Below are positions 35,443 to 45,766 of a stretch of DNA of 64,000 nucleotides, in pieces. Position 1 is the first letter of the stretch. Each line of letters begins with the position of its first letter. The translations under genes and the position numbers were made by a program. The notes beneath the pieces were generated by a model that had not been told where the DNA came from, made no database searches, and was given only the letters and a program-made list of their open reading frames with translations. This DNA comes from Morganella morganii H1r (GTDB lineage Bacteria > Pseudomonadota > Gammaproteobacteria > Enterobacterales > Enterobacteriaceae). The DNA lies in contig NZ_AYMP01000016.1 in assembly GCF_000633515.1 (NCBI RefSeq), forward strand, positions 203,417-267,416, read 5' to 3'.

Positions 35443-38400
35443 TTACCCGCTGATTTGTTCCATTGCCTGAATAATCCGTTTATCTGAAACCGGATACGGT
35501 GTCCCCAATTGCTGGGCAAACAGACTGATACGCAGTTCTTCTATCATCCAGCGCACCGCCTCCGCTTCCGATCTGCGTTTCTCCACCGGTGACAATTTAC
35601 CCTGCCACTGCTTCCACAGGTTCTGAACATGCTCGATTTTACTCATGTTCGCCCTGTCGCGGTTAACGTCAGACACCAGTTTTTCGATGCGCCGCTCTAT
35701 CCCCTGTAAATAGCGCAGGATATCCGGCAGACGCTGCCAGCCGTGCGCCGTCACAAAGCCCGGGAAAACCAGCCCGCTCATTTGTGCTTTGATGTCAGAG
35801 AGGGCAAACGCCATCTGCATATCAATCCGCCCTTTCAGGCGTTTATTAATAGCAAATGTGGTGGTCAGGATTTGCTCCACCAGCTTCGCGATACCGACAA
35901 CGGTTTCATTCAGCTCAGCCCGGACAAACTCCTGTAACTGCGCGAATTTATCCTCCTGCCAGACCACACCGCCGTATTGTGCGATCAGCTTATCGACACC
36001 ACAGGCGATACAGTCATCAATCAGATCAAGTACTTTGCCGTACGGATTAAAATACAGTCCCAGCTTGGCTTTGTTCGGTAATTTCTCATGCAGATATTTG
36101 ATTGGCGAAGGAATATTCAGCAGCAGCAAACGCCGCGTTCCCGCCTGCATCGCCAGTTGCTGCTCAAATTCCGTTTCAAAAACCTTGATACCGACACTCT
36201 GTTTTTCATCCACCAGCGCCGGATACGCTTTCACCGCATAACCACCGCGCTTTTGCTCATAGCAGCCGGGAATGTCGCCGAAACGCCAGATATGCGCACC
36301 GCTTTGTTCGATACCGTCATCGACCACATCAGACAATGTTTGCTGCACCTGCTCTTTCAGGCTCAGTTTCAGGGCTTCCAGATCGTAACCTTCCGCCAGT
36401 TTTTTCTGTTTATCCCCCGTGATACGGAAGGTGATTTTCAGATGTGACGGGATCTGATCCAACTGCCATGATTCGCGATCAACGGTAACACCGGTCATAC
36501 GGCGCAGTTCCCGCTCCAGCGCATCCAGCAGCGCGCCCTGCGGCTCAGGCACCCGCTCCATAAATGCGCCCGCATAGTTTGGTGCAGGTACAAAATTACG
36601 GCGTACCGGTTTCGGCAGCGATTTGATCAGCGCAATAATCAGTTCTTCACGCAGTCCCGGGATCTGCCAGTCAAACCCTTCCGGACTGACCTGATTCAGT
36701 ACCGGCAGCGGAATATGTACGGTCACGCCGTCAGCTTCCGTTCCGGGCTCAAACTGATAACTCAGACGGAATTTCAGATCCCCCTGATACCAGTAGTTCG
36801 GATAATCCTGTGCCGTCACCTGATTAGCATCAGAGCGGATCAGCATGTTTTTCTCATAATTGAGAAAATCCGGTTTCTGTAACCGTTCCCGTTTCCACCA
36901 GTTATCAAAGTGCCGTGATGAGATAATATCCGGCGGCAGACGGGTATCGTAGAAACTGAACAGCGTTTCGTCATCCACCAGGATATCGCGGCGCCGGGAT
37001 TTGTGTTCCAGCTCTTCCACTTCGTTACGCAGTTTCTGGTTTTCACGGAAGAACGCATGACGGGTCAGCCAGTCACCTTCCACCAGTGCATGACGGATAA
37101 AGAGTTCACGACACAGCGCCGGGTCGATATTGCCGTAATTCACCGGGCGTCCCGCCACAACCGGCAGCCCGTAGAGCGTGACTTTTTCCGTTGCCATCAC
37201 CGCACCCTGTGATTTTTCCCAGTGCGGCTCGCTGTAGTGATATTTCACCAGGTGCGGTGCCAGCGGCTCTATCCATTCCGGTTCGATTTTAGCGGCAATA
37301 CGCCCCCATAACCGGCTGGTTTCCACCAGTTCCGCCACCATGACCCATTTTGGCGGCTTCTTAAATAAGCCGGAGCCCGGGAACACGGAGAAACGCGCAT
37401 TACGCGCCCCGGTGAACTCCTGTTTTTCCGTGTCTTTCTGCCCGACATGGGACAGCAGACCGCTCAGGAGCGACAGATGCACATTTTTATAGTCCGCCGG
37501 TTCGCTGTTCACCGGGATTCCCTGCTCTTTCACCACCTGGCGCAGCTGGGTATACACATCCTGCCATTCGCGGATCCGCAGATAGTTAAGGAACTCCTGA
37601 CGACACTGTTTGCGCAGCTGCGAGTTGGATAATACTTTCTGCTGTTCTTTCAGGTAGTTCCACAGATTCACAAAGGCAATAAAGTCAGATTCTTTATCCG
37701 CAAAGCGGCGGTGTTTTTCATCCGATGCCTGTTGTTTCTCCAGCGGACGCTCACGGGGATCCTGGATGGAGAGTGCGGCAGCGATCACCATGGTTTCCCG
37801 CACCGCGCCGTGGTTACGGGCTTCCAGCACCATCCGCGCCAGACGCGGATCAATCGGCAGTTTGGCCAGCTGACGGCCGGTCTGTGTCAGATGATAATGC
37901 CCTTCAGCGGAGGTTTTACCGTCGATAGCACCCAGCTCTTCCAGCAGTTTGACGCCATCCTGAATATTGCGTTTATCCGGTGCTTCCACAAACGGGAAGG
38001 CGGCGATATCCCCCAGCCCGATAGCGGTCATCTGCAGAATAACAGAGGCCAGGTTGGTGCGCAGAATTTCCGGATCGGTAAATTCCGGCCGGGACAGAAA
38101 ATCATCCTCAGAATAGAGGCGGATACAGATCCCGTCAGAAACACGACCACAACGCCCTTTCCGCTGGTTTGCCGAAGCCTGTGAAATCGGCTCTATCGGC
38201 AGGCGCTGAACTTTTGTCCGGTAACTGTAGCGGCTGACACGGGCAAAACCGGTATCAATCACATATTTGATGCCCGGAACAGTCAGCGAGGTTTCCGCCA
38301 CGTTGGTAGCCAGCACGATGCGCCGCCCGGTGTGGGGCTGAAAAATCCGGTTCTGTTCGCTGTTGGAAAGACGGGCAAACAACGGCAGCACTTCGGTATG

Positions 38401-39414
38401 GCGCAAATCGGCTTTATTCAGCGCATCGGCGGTTTCACGGATCTCCCGTTCTCCGCTCATAAAGATAAGAATATCCCCGGCACTTTCCCGTCCCAGTTCA
38501 TGCACCGCATCCAGAATGCCCTGAGTCAGATCGCGATCCGAATCATTCTCTTCACCCATCACCGGACGATAACGGACTTCCACCGGATAGGTACGCCCGG
38601 AGACTTCGATAATCGGTGCATTACCGAAATGACGGGAAAACCGCTCCGGATCAATGGTCGCGGAGGTGATGATCACTTTCAGATCCGGACGTTTCGGCAG
38701 CAGCTGGCGCAGATAGCCAAGGATAAAATCGATATTCAGGCTGCGTTCATGCGCTTCATCGATGATAATGGTGTCATATTGCAGCAGCAGCTTGTCCTGC
38801 TGTAACTCTGCCAGCAGGATCCCGTCCGTCATCAGCTTAACCAGCGAATTATCACTGACCTGATCACTGAAACGGACTTTATAACCGACAGCACCGCCAA
38901 GCGGGACTTTCAGCTCATCCGCAATACGGGAGGCCACGGTCCGCGCAGCCAGACGACGCGGCTGGGTATGGCCGATAAACCCGGTGATACCGCGTCCCAG
39001 CTCCAGACAGATTTTCGGGATCTGCGTGGTTTTCCCGGATCCGGTTTCCCCCGCGATGATCACCACCTGATTATCACGGATCGCGTTATAAATCGCTTCA
39101 CGCTTCTGTGAGACCGGCAGATTATCCGGATAGGTAATTTCCGGCCGGTTGGCAATACGCAGCTCTGTGCGGGTAATACCGCGCAGCATCTCATCCTGTA
39201 ATCCTGCCAGCACCTTCTGCTGCGATTCCGGGTTGCGGATCTTCGCCACCCCCGCCAGCCGTTTGCGGAACTGATGCTGCTCCCGCAGCGATAAATGGGG
39301 GATTAACTGTTTTAATTCATTAAGAAGGGAATTCACCTTGCTGTCCTTCTGGTCGGTAATTTTGTGCCGTCTGTACGGTTTGGCTTTTTGTGCGGCGGGT
39401 CTCCCCTCTGTCAT
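35443..39414 (-). CDS. hrpA: ATP-dependent RNA helicase HrpA (DEAH)
   Basis: 1323 residues, slightly longer than E. coli HrpA (1300). The DEAH helicase core is clear: Walker A VVIIAGETGSGKTTQIPKIC, IIIDEAHERSLNIDF, TSATIDPERFSRHFG and the last motif QRKGRCGRVSDG. Helicase-associated and OB regions follow, with a long C-terminal part typical of the bacterial family. HrpA processes some mRNAs and is reported to rescue stalled ribosomes. The ATG at 39414 (MTEGRPAAQ) is preferred over 39450 because GGGAT precedes it; the longer form has a start with no suitable upstream site. Confidence 0.96.
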   Translation of the reverse strand: MTEGRPAAQKAKPYRRHKITDQKDSKVNSLLNELKQLIPHLSLREQHQFRKRLAGVAKIRNPESQQKVLAGLQDEMLRGITRTELRIANRPEITYPDNLPVSQKREAIYNAIRDNQVVIIAGETGSGKTTQIPKICLELGRGITGFIGHTQPRRLAARTVASRIADELKVPLGGAVGYKVRFSDQVSDNSLVKLMTDGILLAELQQDKLLLQYDTIIIDEAHERSLNIDFILGYLRQLLPKRPDLKVIITSATIDPERFSRHFGNAPIIEVSGRTYPVEVRYRPVMGEENDSDRDLTQGILDAVHELGRESAGDILIFMSGEREIRETADALNKADLRHTEVLPLFARLSNSEQNRIFQPHTGRRIVLATNVAETSLTVPGIKYVIDTGFARVSRYSYRTKVQRLPIEPISQASANQRKGRCGRVSDGICIRLYSEDDFLSRPEFTDPEILRTNLASVILQMTAIGLGDIAAFPFVEAPDKRNIQDGVKLLEELGAIDGKTSAEGHYHLTQTGRQLAKLPIDPRLARMVLEARNHGAVRETMVIAAALSIQDPRERPLEKQQASDEKHRRFADKESDFIAFVNLWNYLKEQQKVLSNSQLRKQCRQEFLNYLRIREWQDVYTQLRQVVKEQGIPVNSEPADYKNVHLSLLSGLLSHVGQKDTEKQEFTGARNARFSVFPGSGLFKKPPKWVMVAELVETSRLWGRIAAKIEPEWIEPLAPHLVKYHYSEPHWEKSQGAVMATEKVTLYGLPVVAGRPVNYGNIDPALCRELFIRHALVEGDWLTRHAFFRENQKLRNEVEELEHKSRRRDILVDDETLFSFYDTRLPPDIISSRHFDNWWKRERLQKPDFLNYEKNMLIRSDANQVTAQDYPNYWYQGDLKFRLSYQFEPGTEADGVTVHIPLPVLNQVSPEGFDWQIPGLREELIIALIKSLPKPVRRNFVPAPNYAGAFMERVPEPQGALLDALERELRRMTGVTVDRESWQLDQIPSHLKITFRITGDKQKKLAEGYDLEALKLSLKEQVQQTLSDVVDDGIEQSGAHIWRFGDIPGCYEQKRGGYAVKAYPALVDEKQSVGIKVFETEFEQQLAMQAGTRRLLLLNIPSPIKYLHEKLPNKAKLGLYFNPYGKVLDLIDDCIACGVDKLIAQYGGVVWQEDKFAQLQEFVRAELNETVVGIAKLVEQILTTTFAINKRLKGRIDMQMAFALSDIKAQMSGLVFPGFVTAHGWQRLPDILRYLQGIERRIEKLVSDVNRDRANMSKIEHVQNLWKQWQGKLSPVEKRRSEAEAVRWMIEELRISLFAQQLGTPYPVSDKRIIQAMEQISG

Positions 39415-39567
39415 TGTTATCCCGTTTTCGGAGTAACACACACCGCACATCCTGATTAAACTTGCCGTATCCGGCCATGGTCAGATTTTTTGATGTTATA
39501 CGCCGAATTTATCTGCTGTTCTTTATGCAGCGGCTTTCATACACTGATTACGTAATAAATAAGCTGA

Positions 39568-40194
<627 letters not shown>

Positions 40195-40245
40195 CCGGAT
40201 AACAACACAAAAACAAGCAGTATCATCATTAATCATCCTTGTTCC

Positions 40246-40272
40246 GCGCCGGGTCATCCGGCGCTTTTTTTT
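40246..40272 (+). terminator. azoR terminator
   Basis: GCGCCGG (40246-40252) and CCGGCGC (40258-40264) form a GC stem with a run of eight T. Confidence 0.92.
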
Positions 40273-40281
40273 GCTGCTGCG

Positions 40282-40617
40282 CTATTTCTTCAGCCATTTA
40301 CCGTTGATACCGAGCACATATTCTCCCTGCGGTGCGCGGGTCACCAGTTTCTGTCCGGCGATTTTAGCCACTTCATCCGCTTTCATCCGGTTGGTTTGTG
40401 CCAGTTCGCTGTACTTTTGTGTCCGTGCCGTATTAATCTCTTTCACCAGACCGCTGACATCCTGCCGTGACGATGCTTTATCCACCGCTGCGATATAACC
40501 GCTGAAGGTTTCGCCCACCAGTCCCTGCTGTTTGGCTTCATCCAGGGTCAGGGCAAACGCGGAGGTACTGATCAGTAATGTCAGCGCGGCCAGCCCGCTG
40601 TTAATGAATTTACGCAT
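40282..40617 (-). CDS. ydbL: YdbL, DUF1318 periplasmic protein
   Basis: 111 residues: signal peptide MRKFINSGLAALTLLISTSA, then a mature domain with TLDEAKQQGLVGETFSGYIA and ending VLGINGKWLKK, as in the DUF1318 family. It closes the ydbH-ynbE-ydbL operon, which acts in lipid transfer across the periplasm; YdbL is thought to help control YnbE assembly. It starts eight bases after the ynbE stop. The function is taken from E. coli work, not visible in the sequence. Confidence 0.93.
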   Translation of the reverse strand: MRKFINSGLAALTLLISTSAFALTLDEAKQQGLVGETFSGYIAAVDKASSRQDVSGLVKEINTARTQKYSELAQTNRMKADEVAKIAGQKLVTRAPQGEYVLGINGKWLKK

Positions 40618-40625
40618 TATTCACC

Positions 40626-40817
40626 TCAAAATATCGCTGAGTTATTTTTCAGCAAATCTTCGACCTGACGGTCAATTTTGACATTAATTTCATGTTCAAT
40701 TTTGACATTCATATTGATATCAATGGGTTTATCCGGTGTGGCCACTTCCACCCGCAAACACCCGTTAAGCGCGATAATCATCAGCGGTAATACCGCACCT
40801 GCTATCCATTTTTTCAT
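40626..40817 (-). CDS. ynbE: YnbE lipoprotein
   Basis: 63 residues. It starts MKKWIAGAVLPLMIIALNGC with a lipobox ending at C20; the longer in-frame extension to 40907 overlaps ydbH and is not conserved. The mature part carries INMNVKIEHEINVKIDRQVE, the characteristic YnbE segment of alternating beta-strand residues. In E. coli YnbE is an outer-membrane lipoprotein that bridges to the C-terminus of YdbH. Operon spacing to both neighbours is under 20 bases. Confidence 0.94.
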   Translation of the reverse strand: MKKWIAGAVLPLMIIALNGCLRVEVATPDKPIDINMNVKIEHEINVKIDRQVEDLLKNNSAIF

Positions 40818-40834
40818 TCTGACTCCGTCGGAGG

Positions 40835-43444
40835 TTACTCCTGATTCTGTGAAATACTCTTTTCCAGCCAGGCTTCCAGATTGCTGCCGAAACGCAGACT
40901 TCGCCATAACTGAAACACATTTTCCTCATGCCGGTAATTCAGGTTTACCGTCCGCCGTGCATCCAGTACCGGATTATAGCCGGAAATCACCGATGACATC
41001 GTCAGGACACCCAGGTTGGTCAGATTGACATCCGTCCGCACCCGTTTCATCACCAGATAATCCAGCCAGTTAATCGCCGTACCCGCTGAAATATTATTTT
41101 CACTGACCGATTCAACAAACTGATTATCCAGATTGAGGGTCAGCGGTTCGTCGTTTTCCACCCAACCGTTATGCACAATCCACTGCGGATTATCAATATA
41201 AAACGGTAATTCCCCGCTGATACTGCCTTCAAGGGCAAACTGTGTCACTTTCAGCGTATTGATCAGCGGGCCGGTATTCAGTTTATCCAGTTTTATCACC
41301 GCTGCGGTTTTCTGCGGAATAGTCAGCAACGGCATAGTCACCTGCCCGCCCAGCACATCCAGACTGACACCGGACAGTTTCAGCGGACAGGCATCATCGT
41401 ACGGATAATAGCCCTGTAAATCGGCTTTAATATCCGTGACTTCAAACAGATTCTCAACCCGCGCAATCCGCAGCATCACCGGCGTTTTACTGCCGAGCTG
41501 CCAGCGGCTGTCCGAAAGACGCCACGGCAGGACAAAATCGACACCGTCCACTTCGCCGTCTTTCAGCCACATGCCCGCCTGTTTGACCACCCAGTGTCCG
41601 CCGGCCACAAATCCCTGACCCGGTGCAGCGGAATACGCTGCCTGAGCATAGAACACACCGTGACGCAGAGTGATCCCCAGATCGGCCGGGATCAGGGTCT
41701 GAAATGCCCGCATATCCTGCTCCGGCCAGCGTGCCTCACCACGCAGGCGAACACCGTCCCAGCGGCTCCAATAGTGTATCGGCCCGATATTTTTCCCTGC
41801 TGACAATGTGCCTTTAACAGAAAAATCACGCGGATCACGACCATCCAGCGCCATATCAAAGGTAGCTGACGGCAGATAACTGTTATCCAGCCGGATTTTA
41901 CGGGTGGTCAGCTGTACTTTGCCGGACAGTTTCTCCTGTCCGCCGGTCCGGATCCAGATCAGCGGAGATAACAGTGTCAGCGCCGGGGCATCCATCGACA
42001 TCATGCCGTAGCGGATACCGTTAAATCCGGTATTCAGTTTCCGGATGCGGATTTCCTCATCCAGCCAGGAACCGGCACCGGAGAATGTCCAGTCCGCATT
42101 CAGCGGCTTCATCCGGCCTTTACCCCAGATTTGCCAGTACCAGCGCCCGTTGTCCGGCAGGAATTCCCGCGCCAGGCCTTTCATCTGAAAACGGTAGCGT
42201 CCCAGTTCCGGATTGTTCACCGTCACAATGGCATCCAGCGGCCCGGAAATTCCCTGCTGTGACAGCGACGTTCCCGCCAGCGGCAGACGCAGTTCTTCCA
42301 CCAGAAAATCCGGGCTGAGCTGCCCGCGTGCCCGCACCAGCGCCCCGGAGCGTAACCGGATCACCGGGTCAGCAAATGTACCGGTCAGCACCGCCGGTAC
42401 CCGTCCGGCTGCCCACATATCATTGTGATTAACCTGTCCGGCCAGCTCAAAAGGAATATCGAATCCGGTCAGCGGAAGGTGTGTTTCCGGTAACTGCAAT
42501 ACCACCGTGCCTTTACCGCGCACCCCCTGCGTGGTCACTGAGATCCGCGCCCCCAAAAGCATATCCGCCGGGGAGGCGAGCCAGTTTTTCAGTTCTGCGC
42601 TGATCGTTCCCTTCAGTGGCTGCTCCCACTCATCCCAGCGCCATTCCCCGTTTTTAATCAGAATGCTTTCCGCCGTGGCTTCCCAGGGAATATTCAGCAG
42701 CACAGTCTGCGGATTGGTTTCACTCAGAGCCAGCACGCCCTGCCGTTCCTGCCAGTCAAAGGTCACCCTCAGCGGCTGTGGCCGGTATGTGGTTGTAATT
42801 TCCGCCTGCAAGCCGCCTTTCTCAGGCAGCGCCGCCGTATTCAGCGGCAGAGTCAGTGCGCCGCTGAGGGCAAATTTTTCATCACCGATAGTGGCGTCCA
42901 GTTGCGACAAAGTCAGGTTCAGTGCCGGATCAACCGCCAGTTCCGCCTGAATATTCTCTCCCTGATAACTCAGATGCTGTCCCCGGCCGGGTGCAGTTGT
43001 CAGGCTCAGTTTTCCCTGATACATCAGCCAGGGCGCGGGAATAACATTATCAGCAGTCAGCGTCACCGGCGGCAGCTGCGATAACAGCACACCGATATCA
43101 ACCGGTGTGCTGCCTGTTTCTTCAGAGCCGGAAGGTAATTTCTGAAAGCAATCCGCATTACCGGTCAGTGAACCGGCATCAATAACCCAGTGACCGCCGT
43201 GCTGATAGTGAAGTGATAACTTTTCCCCGCCTGCCAGCTGGCAGGTATTACTGCGGAGAGATGCTTCTTCTATATAGAGACCACCGGCACGGATTTTCGG
43301 CTGAGAAAGTGACAGTGTAACGCCATCCGGCAAAGAGGATTTCACCACGGCAGGCAGCCAGCGCGGAATTGTCAGCCAGGCCGCCGGGAGGATAATCATC
43401 AGCAGAACAAGCAGTACCACCAGCACTTTCAGTAATTTTTTCAT
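40835..43444 (-). CDS. ydbH: YdbH, AsmA-like intermembrane lipid-transfer protein
   Basis: 869 residues, close to the E. coli homologue. One N-terminal membrane helix (LLKVLVVLLVLLMIILPAAW) anchors it in the inner membrane. The rest is predicted beta-strand-rich periplasmic sequence, as expected for the AsmA-like bridge family (TamB, YhdP, YdbH), which carries phospholipids to the outer membrane. The C-terminal part ends SNLEAWLEKSISQNQE. It heads the ydbH-ynbE-ydbL operon. Confidence 0.94.
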   Translation of the reverse strand: MKKLLKVLVVLLVLLMIILPAAWLTIPRWLPAVVKSSLPDGVTLSLSQPKIRAGGLYIEEASLRSNTCQLAGGEKLSLHYQHGGHWVIDAGSLTGNADCFQKLPSGSEETGSTPVDIGVLLSQLPPVTLTADNVIPAPWLMYQGKLSLTTAPGRGQHLSYQGENIQAELAVDPALNLTLSQLDATIGDEKFALSGALTLPLNTAALPEKGGLQAEITTTYRPQPLRVTFDWQERQGVLALSETNPQTVLLNIPWEATAESILIKNGEWRWDEWEQPLKGTISAELKNWLASPADMLLGARISVTTQGVRGKGTVVLQLPETHLPLTGFDIPFELAGQVNHNDMWAAGRVPAVLTGTFADPVIRLRSGALVRARGQLSPDFLVEELRLPLAGTSLSQQGISGPLDAIVTVNNPELGRYRFQMKGLAREFLPDNGRWYWQIWGKGRMKPLNADWTFSGAGSWLDEEIRIRKLNTGFNGIRYGMMSMDAPALTLLSPLIWIRTGGQEKLSGKVQLTTRKIRLDNSYLPSATFDMALDGRDPRDFSVKGTLSAGKNIGPIHYWSRWDGVRLRGEARWPEQDMRAFQTLIPADLGITLRHGVFYAQAAYSAAPGQGFVAGGHWVVKQAGMWLKDGEVDGVDFVLPWRLSDSRWQLGSKTPVMLRIARVENLFEVTDIKADLQGYYPYDDACPLKLSGVSLDVLGGQVTMPLLTIPQKTAAVIKLDKLNTGPLINTLKVTQFALEGSISGELPFYIDNPQWIVHNGWVENDEPLTLNLDNQFVESVSENNISAGTAINWLDYLVMKRVRTDVNLTNLGVLTMSSVISGYNPVLDARRTVNLNYRHEENVFQLWRSLRFGSNLEAWLEKSISQNQE

Positions 43445-43599
43445 AGACCTCAGAGGTGCAGTTCCCCGGTTACAGATACATCAACTAAGCGTTATACTGT
43501 AGTCAGCATATTTCAATCATTTCTGAACACAGGATAGACCTATTTTGTCAGGGCTATCCGGTTTAGTGTAGCGATTTATTTTTTAGCGGAGGAACCCCG

Positions 43600-44601
43600 A
43601 TGAAAATCGTCAGTTACAGTACCAAACATTACGACAGCAAACATATGGATTTGATTAATCAGGATCCGCGCTTTCAGTATGATATCGAATATTTTGATTT
43701 CCCGCTGACACAACAGACCGCAAAAAACGCAGTGGGTGCCGATGCTGTCTGTATTTTTGTGAATGATGATGCGAACCGGGAAGTATTACAGGAACTGGCG
43801 GATCTCAATATCAGAATCCTCGCACTGCGCTGTGCGGGTTTTAATAACGTAGATCTGGCCGCTGCAAAAGAACTGGGTATTCAGGTTGTCCGTGTTCCTG
43901 CCTATTCACCGGAAGCCGTGGCAGAGCATGCTGTCGGCATGATGCTGAGCCTGAACCGCCGTATTCACCGTGCTTACCAGCGCACCCGTGATGCTAACTT
44001 TTCTCTCGAAGGTCTGACCGGTTTTAATATGCATAACCGCACTGCAGGCGTGGTCGGGACAGGCAAAATCGGGCTGGCCGTACTGCGGATATTAAAGGGA
44101 TTCGGGATGCGGCTGCTGGTGTCTGACCCTTACCCTAACCAGACAGCGCTGGATCTGGGTGCAGAGTATGTCGATCTGAACACCTTGTTTGCACAGTCTG
44201 ATGTGATTTCTCTCCACTGCCCGCTGACACCGGAAAACCATCATCTGCTGAATGACGCCGCATTCGCCAAAATGAAAGACGGCGTGATGATTATCAACAC
44301 CAGCCGCGGGGCACTGATTGATTCCGTTGCCGCGATTAATGCCCTCAAACAACAAAAAATTGGCGCACTGGGCATGGATGTCTATGAAAACGAACGGGAT
44401 TTATTCTTTGAGGATAAATCAAATGATGTGATTCAGGATGATGTGTTCCGCCGCCTCTCCTCCTGTCATAACGTGCTGTTCACTGGTCATCAGGCGTTTC
44501 TGACAGAAGAAGCGCTGCTGAGTATCAGCGAAACCACGCTGGAAAACATCACAGCCCTCTACAACGGCGAAACATCCTGTAACATTGTGTTACAGAACTA
44601 G
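43600..44601 (+). CDS. ldhA: D-lactate dehydrogenase (fermentative)
   Basis: 333 residues. It is a D-2-hydroxyacid dehydrogenase with NAD-binding loop GVVGTGKIGLAVLRILKGFG, catalytic arginine in INTSRGALIDS, glutamate in DVYENERDLFFED and histidine in LFTGHQAFLTEEA. It reduces pyruvate to D-lactate in mixed-acid fermentation. AGCGGAGGA precedes the ATG. It is followed by its own terminator. The neighbour ydbH on the opposite strand matches E. coli order. Confidence 0.96.
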   Translation: MKIVSYSTKHYDSKHMDLINQDPRFQYDIEYFDFPLTQQTAKNAVGADAVCIFVNDDANREVLQELADLNIRILALRCAGFNNVDLAAAKELGIQVVRVPAYSPEAVAEHAVGMMLSLNRRIHRAYQRTRDANFSLEGLTGFNMHNRTAGVVGTGKIGLAVLRILKGFGMRLLVSDPYPNQTALDLGAEYVDLNTLFAQSDVISLHCPLTPENHHLLNDAAFAKMKDGVMIINTSRGALIDSVAAINALKQQKIGALGMDVYENERDLFFEDKSNDVIQDDVFRRLSSCHNVLFTGHQAFLTEEALLSISETTLENITALYNGETSCNIVLQN

Positions 44602-44629
44602 TGACTGCTACACATAACATTACAATTTA

Positions 44630-44664
44630 ATCCCGGAGATTTTATCCTGCTCTCCGGGATTTTG
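44630..44664 (+). terminator. ldhA terminator
   Basis: ATCCCGGAGA (44630-44639) pairs with TCTCCGGGAT (44651-44660), followed by TTTGATT. It lies 28 bases after the ldhA stop. Confidence 0.85.
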
Positions 44665-44845
44665 ATTATAAAAAAACCAAAAAACATAAACTTAGGCAAT
44701 GTCATTAAGTTTATTCTCAATTTTGCTCATCTCAATTTTTGATGCTAACATTCGCCTCAGTTTTTTGATGAGATTTTCTCAATAATCACGGCAGCTGATA
44801 TTCCCTTCGATATTGGTCAGATTTAAGAGTAAATATATTCCGGAT

Positions 44846-44915
44846 AAAAAAAAGCCCCGAACGGGGCGGACAGGATACAGATATTGAGTAACGTATTTTT
44901 TGTTTTAATGTCCGC
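44846..44915 (-). ncRNA. Candidate small RNA with strong terminator
   Basis: On the minus strand a TATAAT (44921-44916) is followed about 50 bases later by GCCCCG/CGGGGC (44867-44854) and an eight-base T run, an ideal rho-independent terminator. No annotated minus-strand gene lies upstream for this terminator to serve. GCGGACA directly after the -10 can pair with TGTCCGC just before the terminator. The middle is unstructured and A-rich, as expected for an Hfq-binding RNA. No clear -35 hexamer is present, and the sequence does not resemble MicC, MicF, FnrS or RyhB as I remember them. Otherwise the 567-base gap 44602-45168 shows nothing but the ldhA terminator and AT-rich DNA. Confidence 0.5.
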
Positions 44916-45168
44916 ATTATAAATCATACTTAATAAACAAATCCTAAATAAAGAGAACACAAACAACAGACTCTGTTTTGTTGCCGTATTCTCTTTGTTA
45001 TAGCTCTGTTTAATTATATTGATGTAACATTGCACCTATAAAGTAAGGCGCAGCAACCATATATTATCATTAACCGTAAACTATCATTTGTGATGTTATT
45101 AACTGATGCTTTCCCATAATATTAAAACGGGATACTTCCGGTTAATATCGAATACAGAGAGTAAAAAT

Positions 45169-45489
45169 ATGTCTATGTTAAACCGTTTAGTTTTAATTGC
45201 AGGTATTGCATTATCTTTTGTCGCACACAGCGAGTCATTACAGGGCCAGCAAGGCGGTGTCATTAATTTCTACGGGTTACTGACAGAAGCACCCTGCACC
45301 TATCGGGTATCAGATAATAGTGTGAATGCCGAATGCTACCGTACAGGCGAAACGGCCAAATTTAATGGCAGTATTCAGGCAGGTAATAAACTTAACGGCA
45401 CATTAATACCGGATAATATTGGCGAAGTAAATATCACGCCGGTTTCATCTGATTCAGAAAAACATATTGTTACCGTAAGCTACCGCTGA
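45169..45489 (+). CDS. Small secreted, fimbrial-subunit-like protein
   Basis: 106 residues from the ATG at 45169, giving signal peptide MSMLNRLVLIAGIALSFVAH; an earlier in-frame start would bury the signal. The mature part GGVINFYGLLTEAPCTYRVS resembles the N-terminal strand of type 1 pilins (GxIxFxGxIxxxxC). Two cysteines, in APCTY and NAECYR, could form the usual disulphide. It is shorter than a normal pilin and no chaperone or usher is nearby, so it may be an orphan or a small periplasmic protein of other function. AT-rich. Confidence 0.62.
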   Translation: MSMLNRLVLIAGIALSFVAHSESLQGQQGGVINFYGLLTEAPCTYRVSDNSVNAECYRTGETAKFNGSIQAGNKLNGTLIPDNIGEVNITPVSSDSEKHIVTVSYR

Positions 45490-45598
45490 TTTGGCAAAGA
45501 TATACTACACAGCAAGTATAAAAATAAAATGACGGGAATATTAAAAACAACACATATCCCGTACAATCAAAAACAATAAATAACATACCTCATTTAAA

Positions 45599-45627
45599 TC
45601 AAACATCTCCGGATGTTTGATTTTTTT
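45599..45627 (+). terminator. Terminator after the secreted protein gene
   Basis: TCAAACAT (45599-45606) pairs with ATGTTTGA (45613-45620), followed by seven T. It is 110 bases after the stop. Confidence 0.8.
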
Positions 45628-45766
45628 ATTTGTGATAAAGAAAAATCCCCCTCTGTCCGCCATTGTTACTATCAGATTCAGCCGGTAGTTCTCTTTTCTG
45701 TCATATGATACCGTTACCTTTAAATTAAGTAATTTTAATGATACCGGTAAAAAGGAGACAGCATTA

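Noticed and set aside
44846..44921. MicC, known in E. coli from the wider ldhA neighbourhood
   Set aside because: Neither the 5' antisense region nor the body matches the MicC sequence as I remember it, and no ompN or nifJ-like gene is adjacent.
44823..45035. 70-codon minus-strand frame before the candidate small RNA terminator
   Set aside because: Low-complexity AT-rich composition, no ribosome-binding site, and it reads through the terminator hairpin; a small RNA is the better reading.
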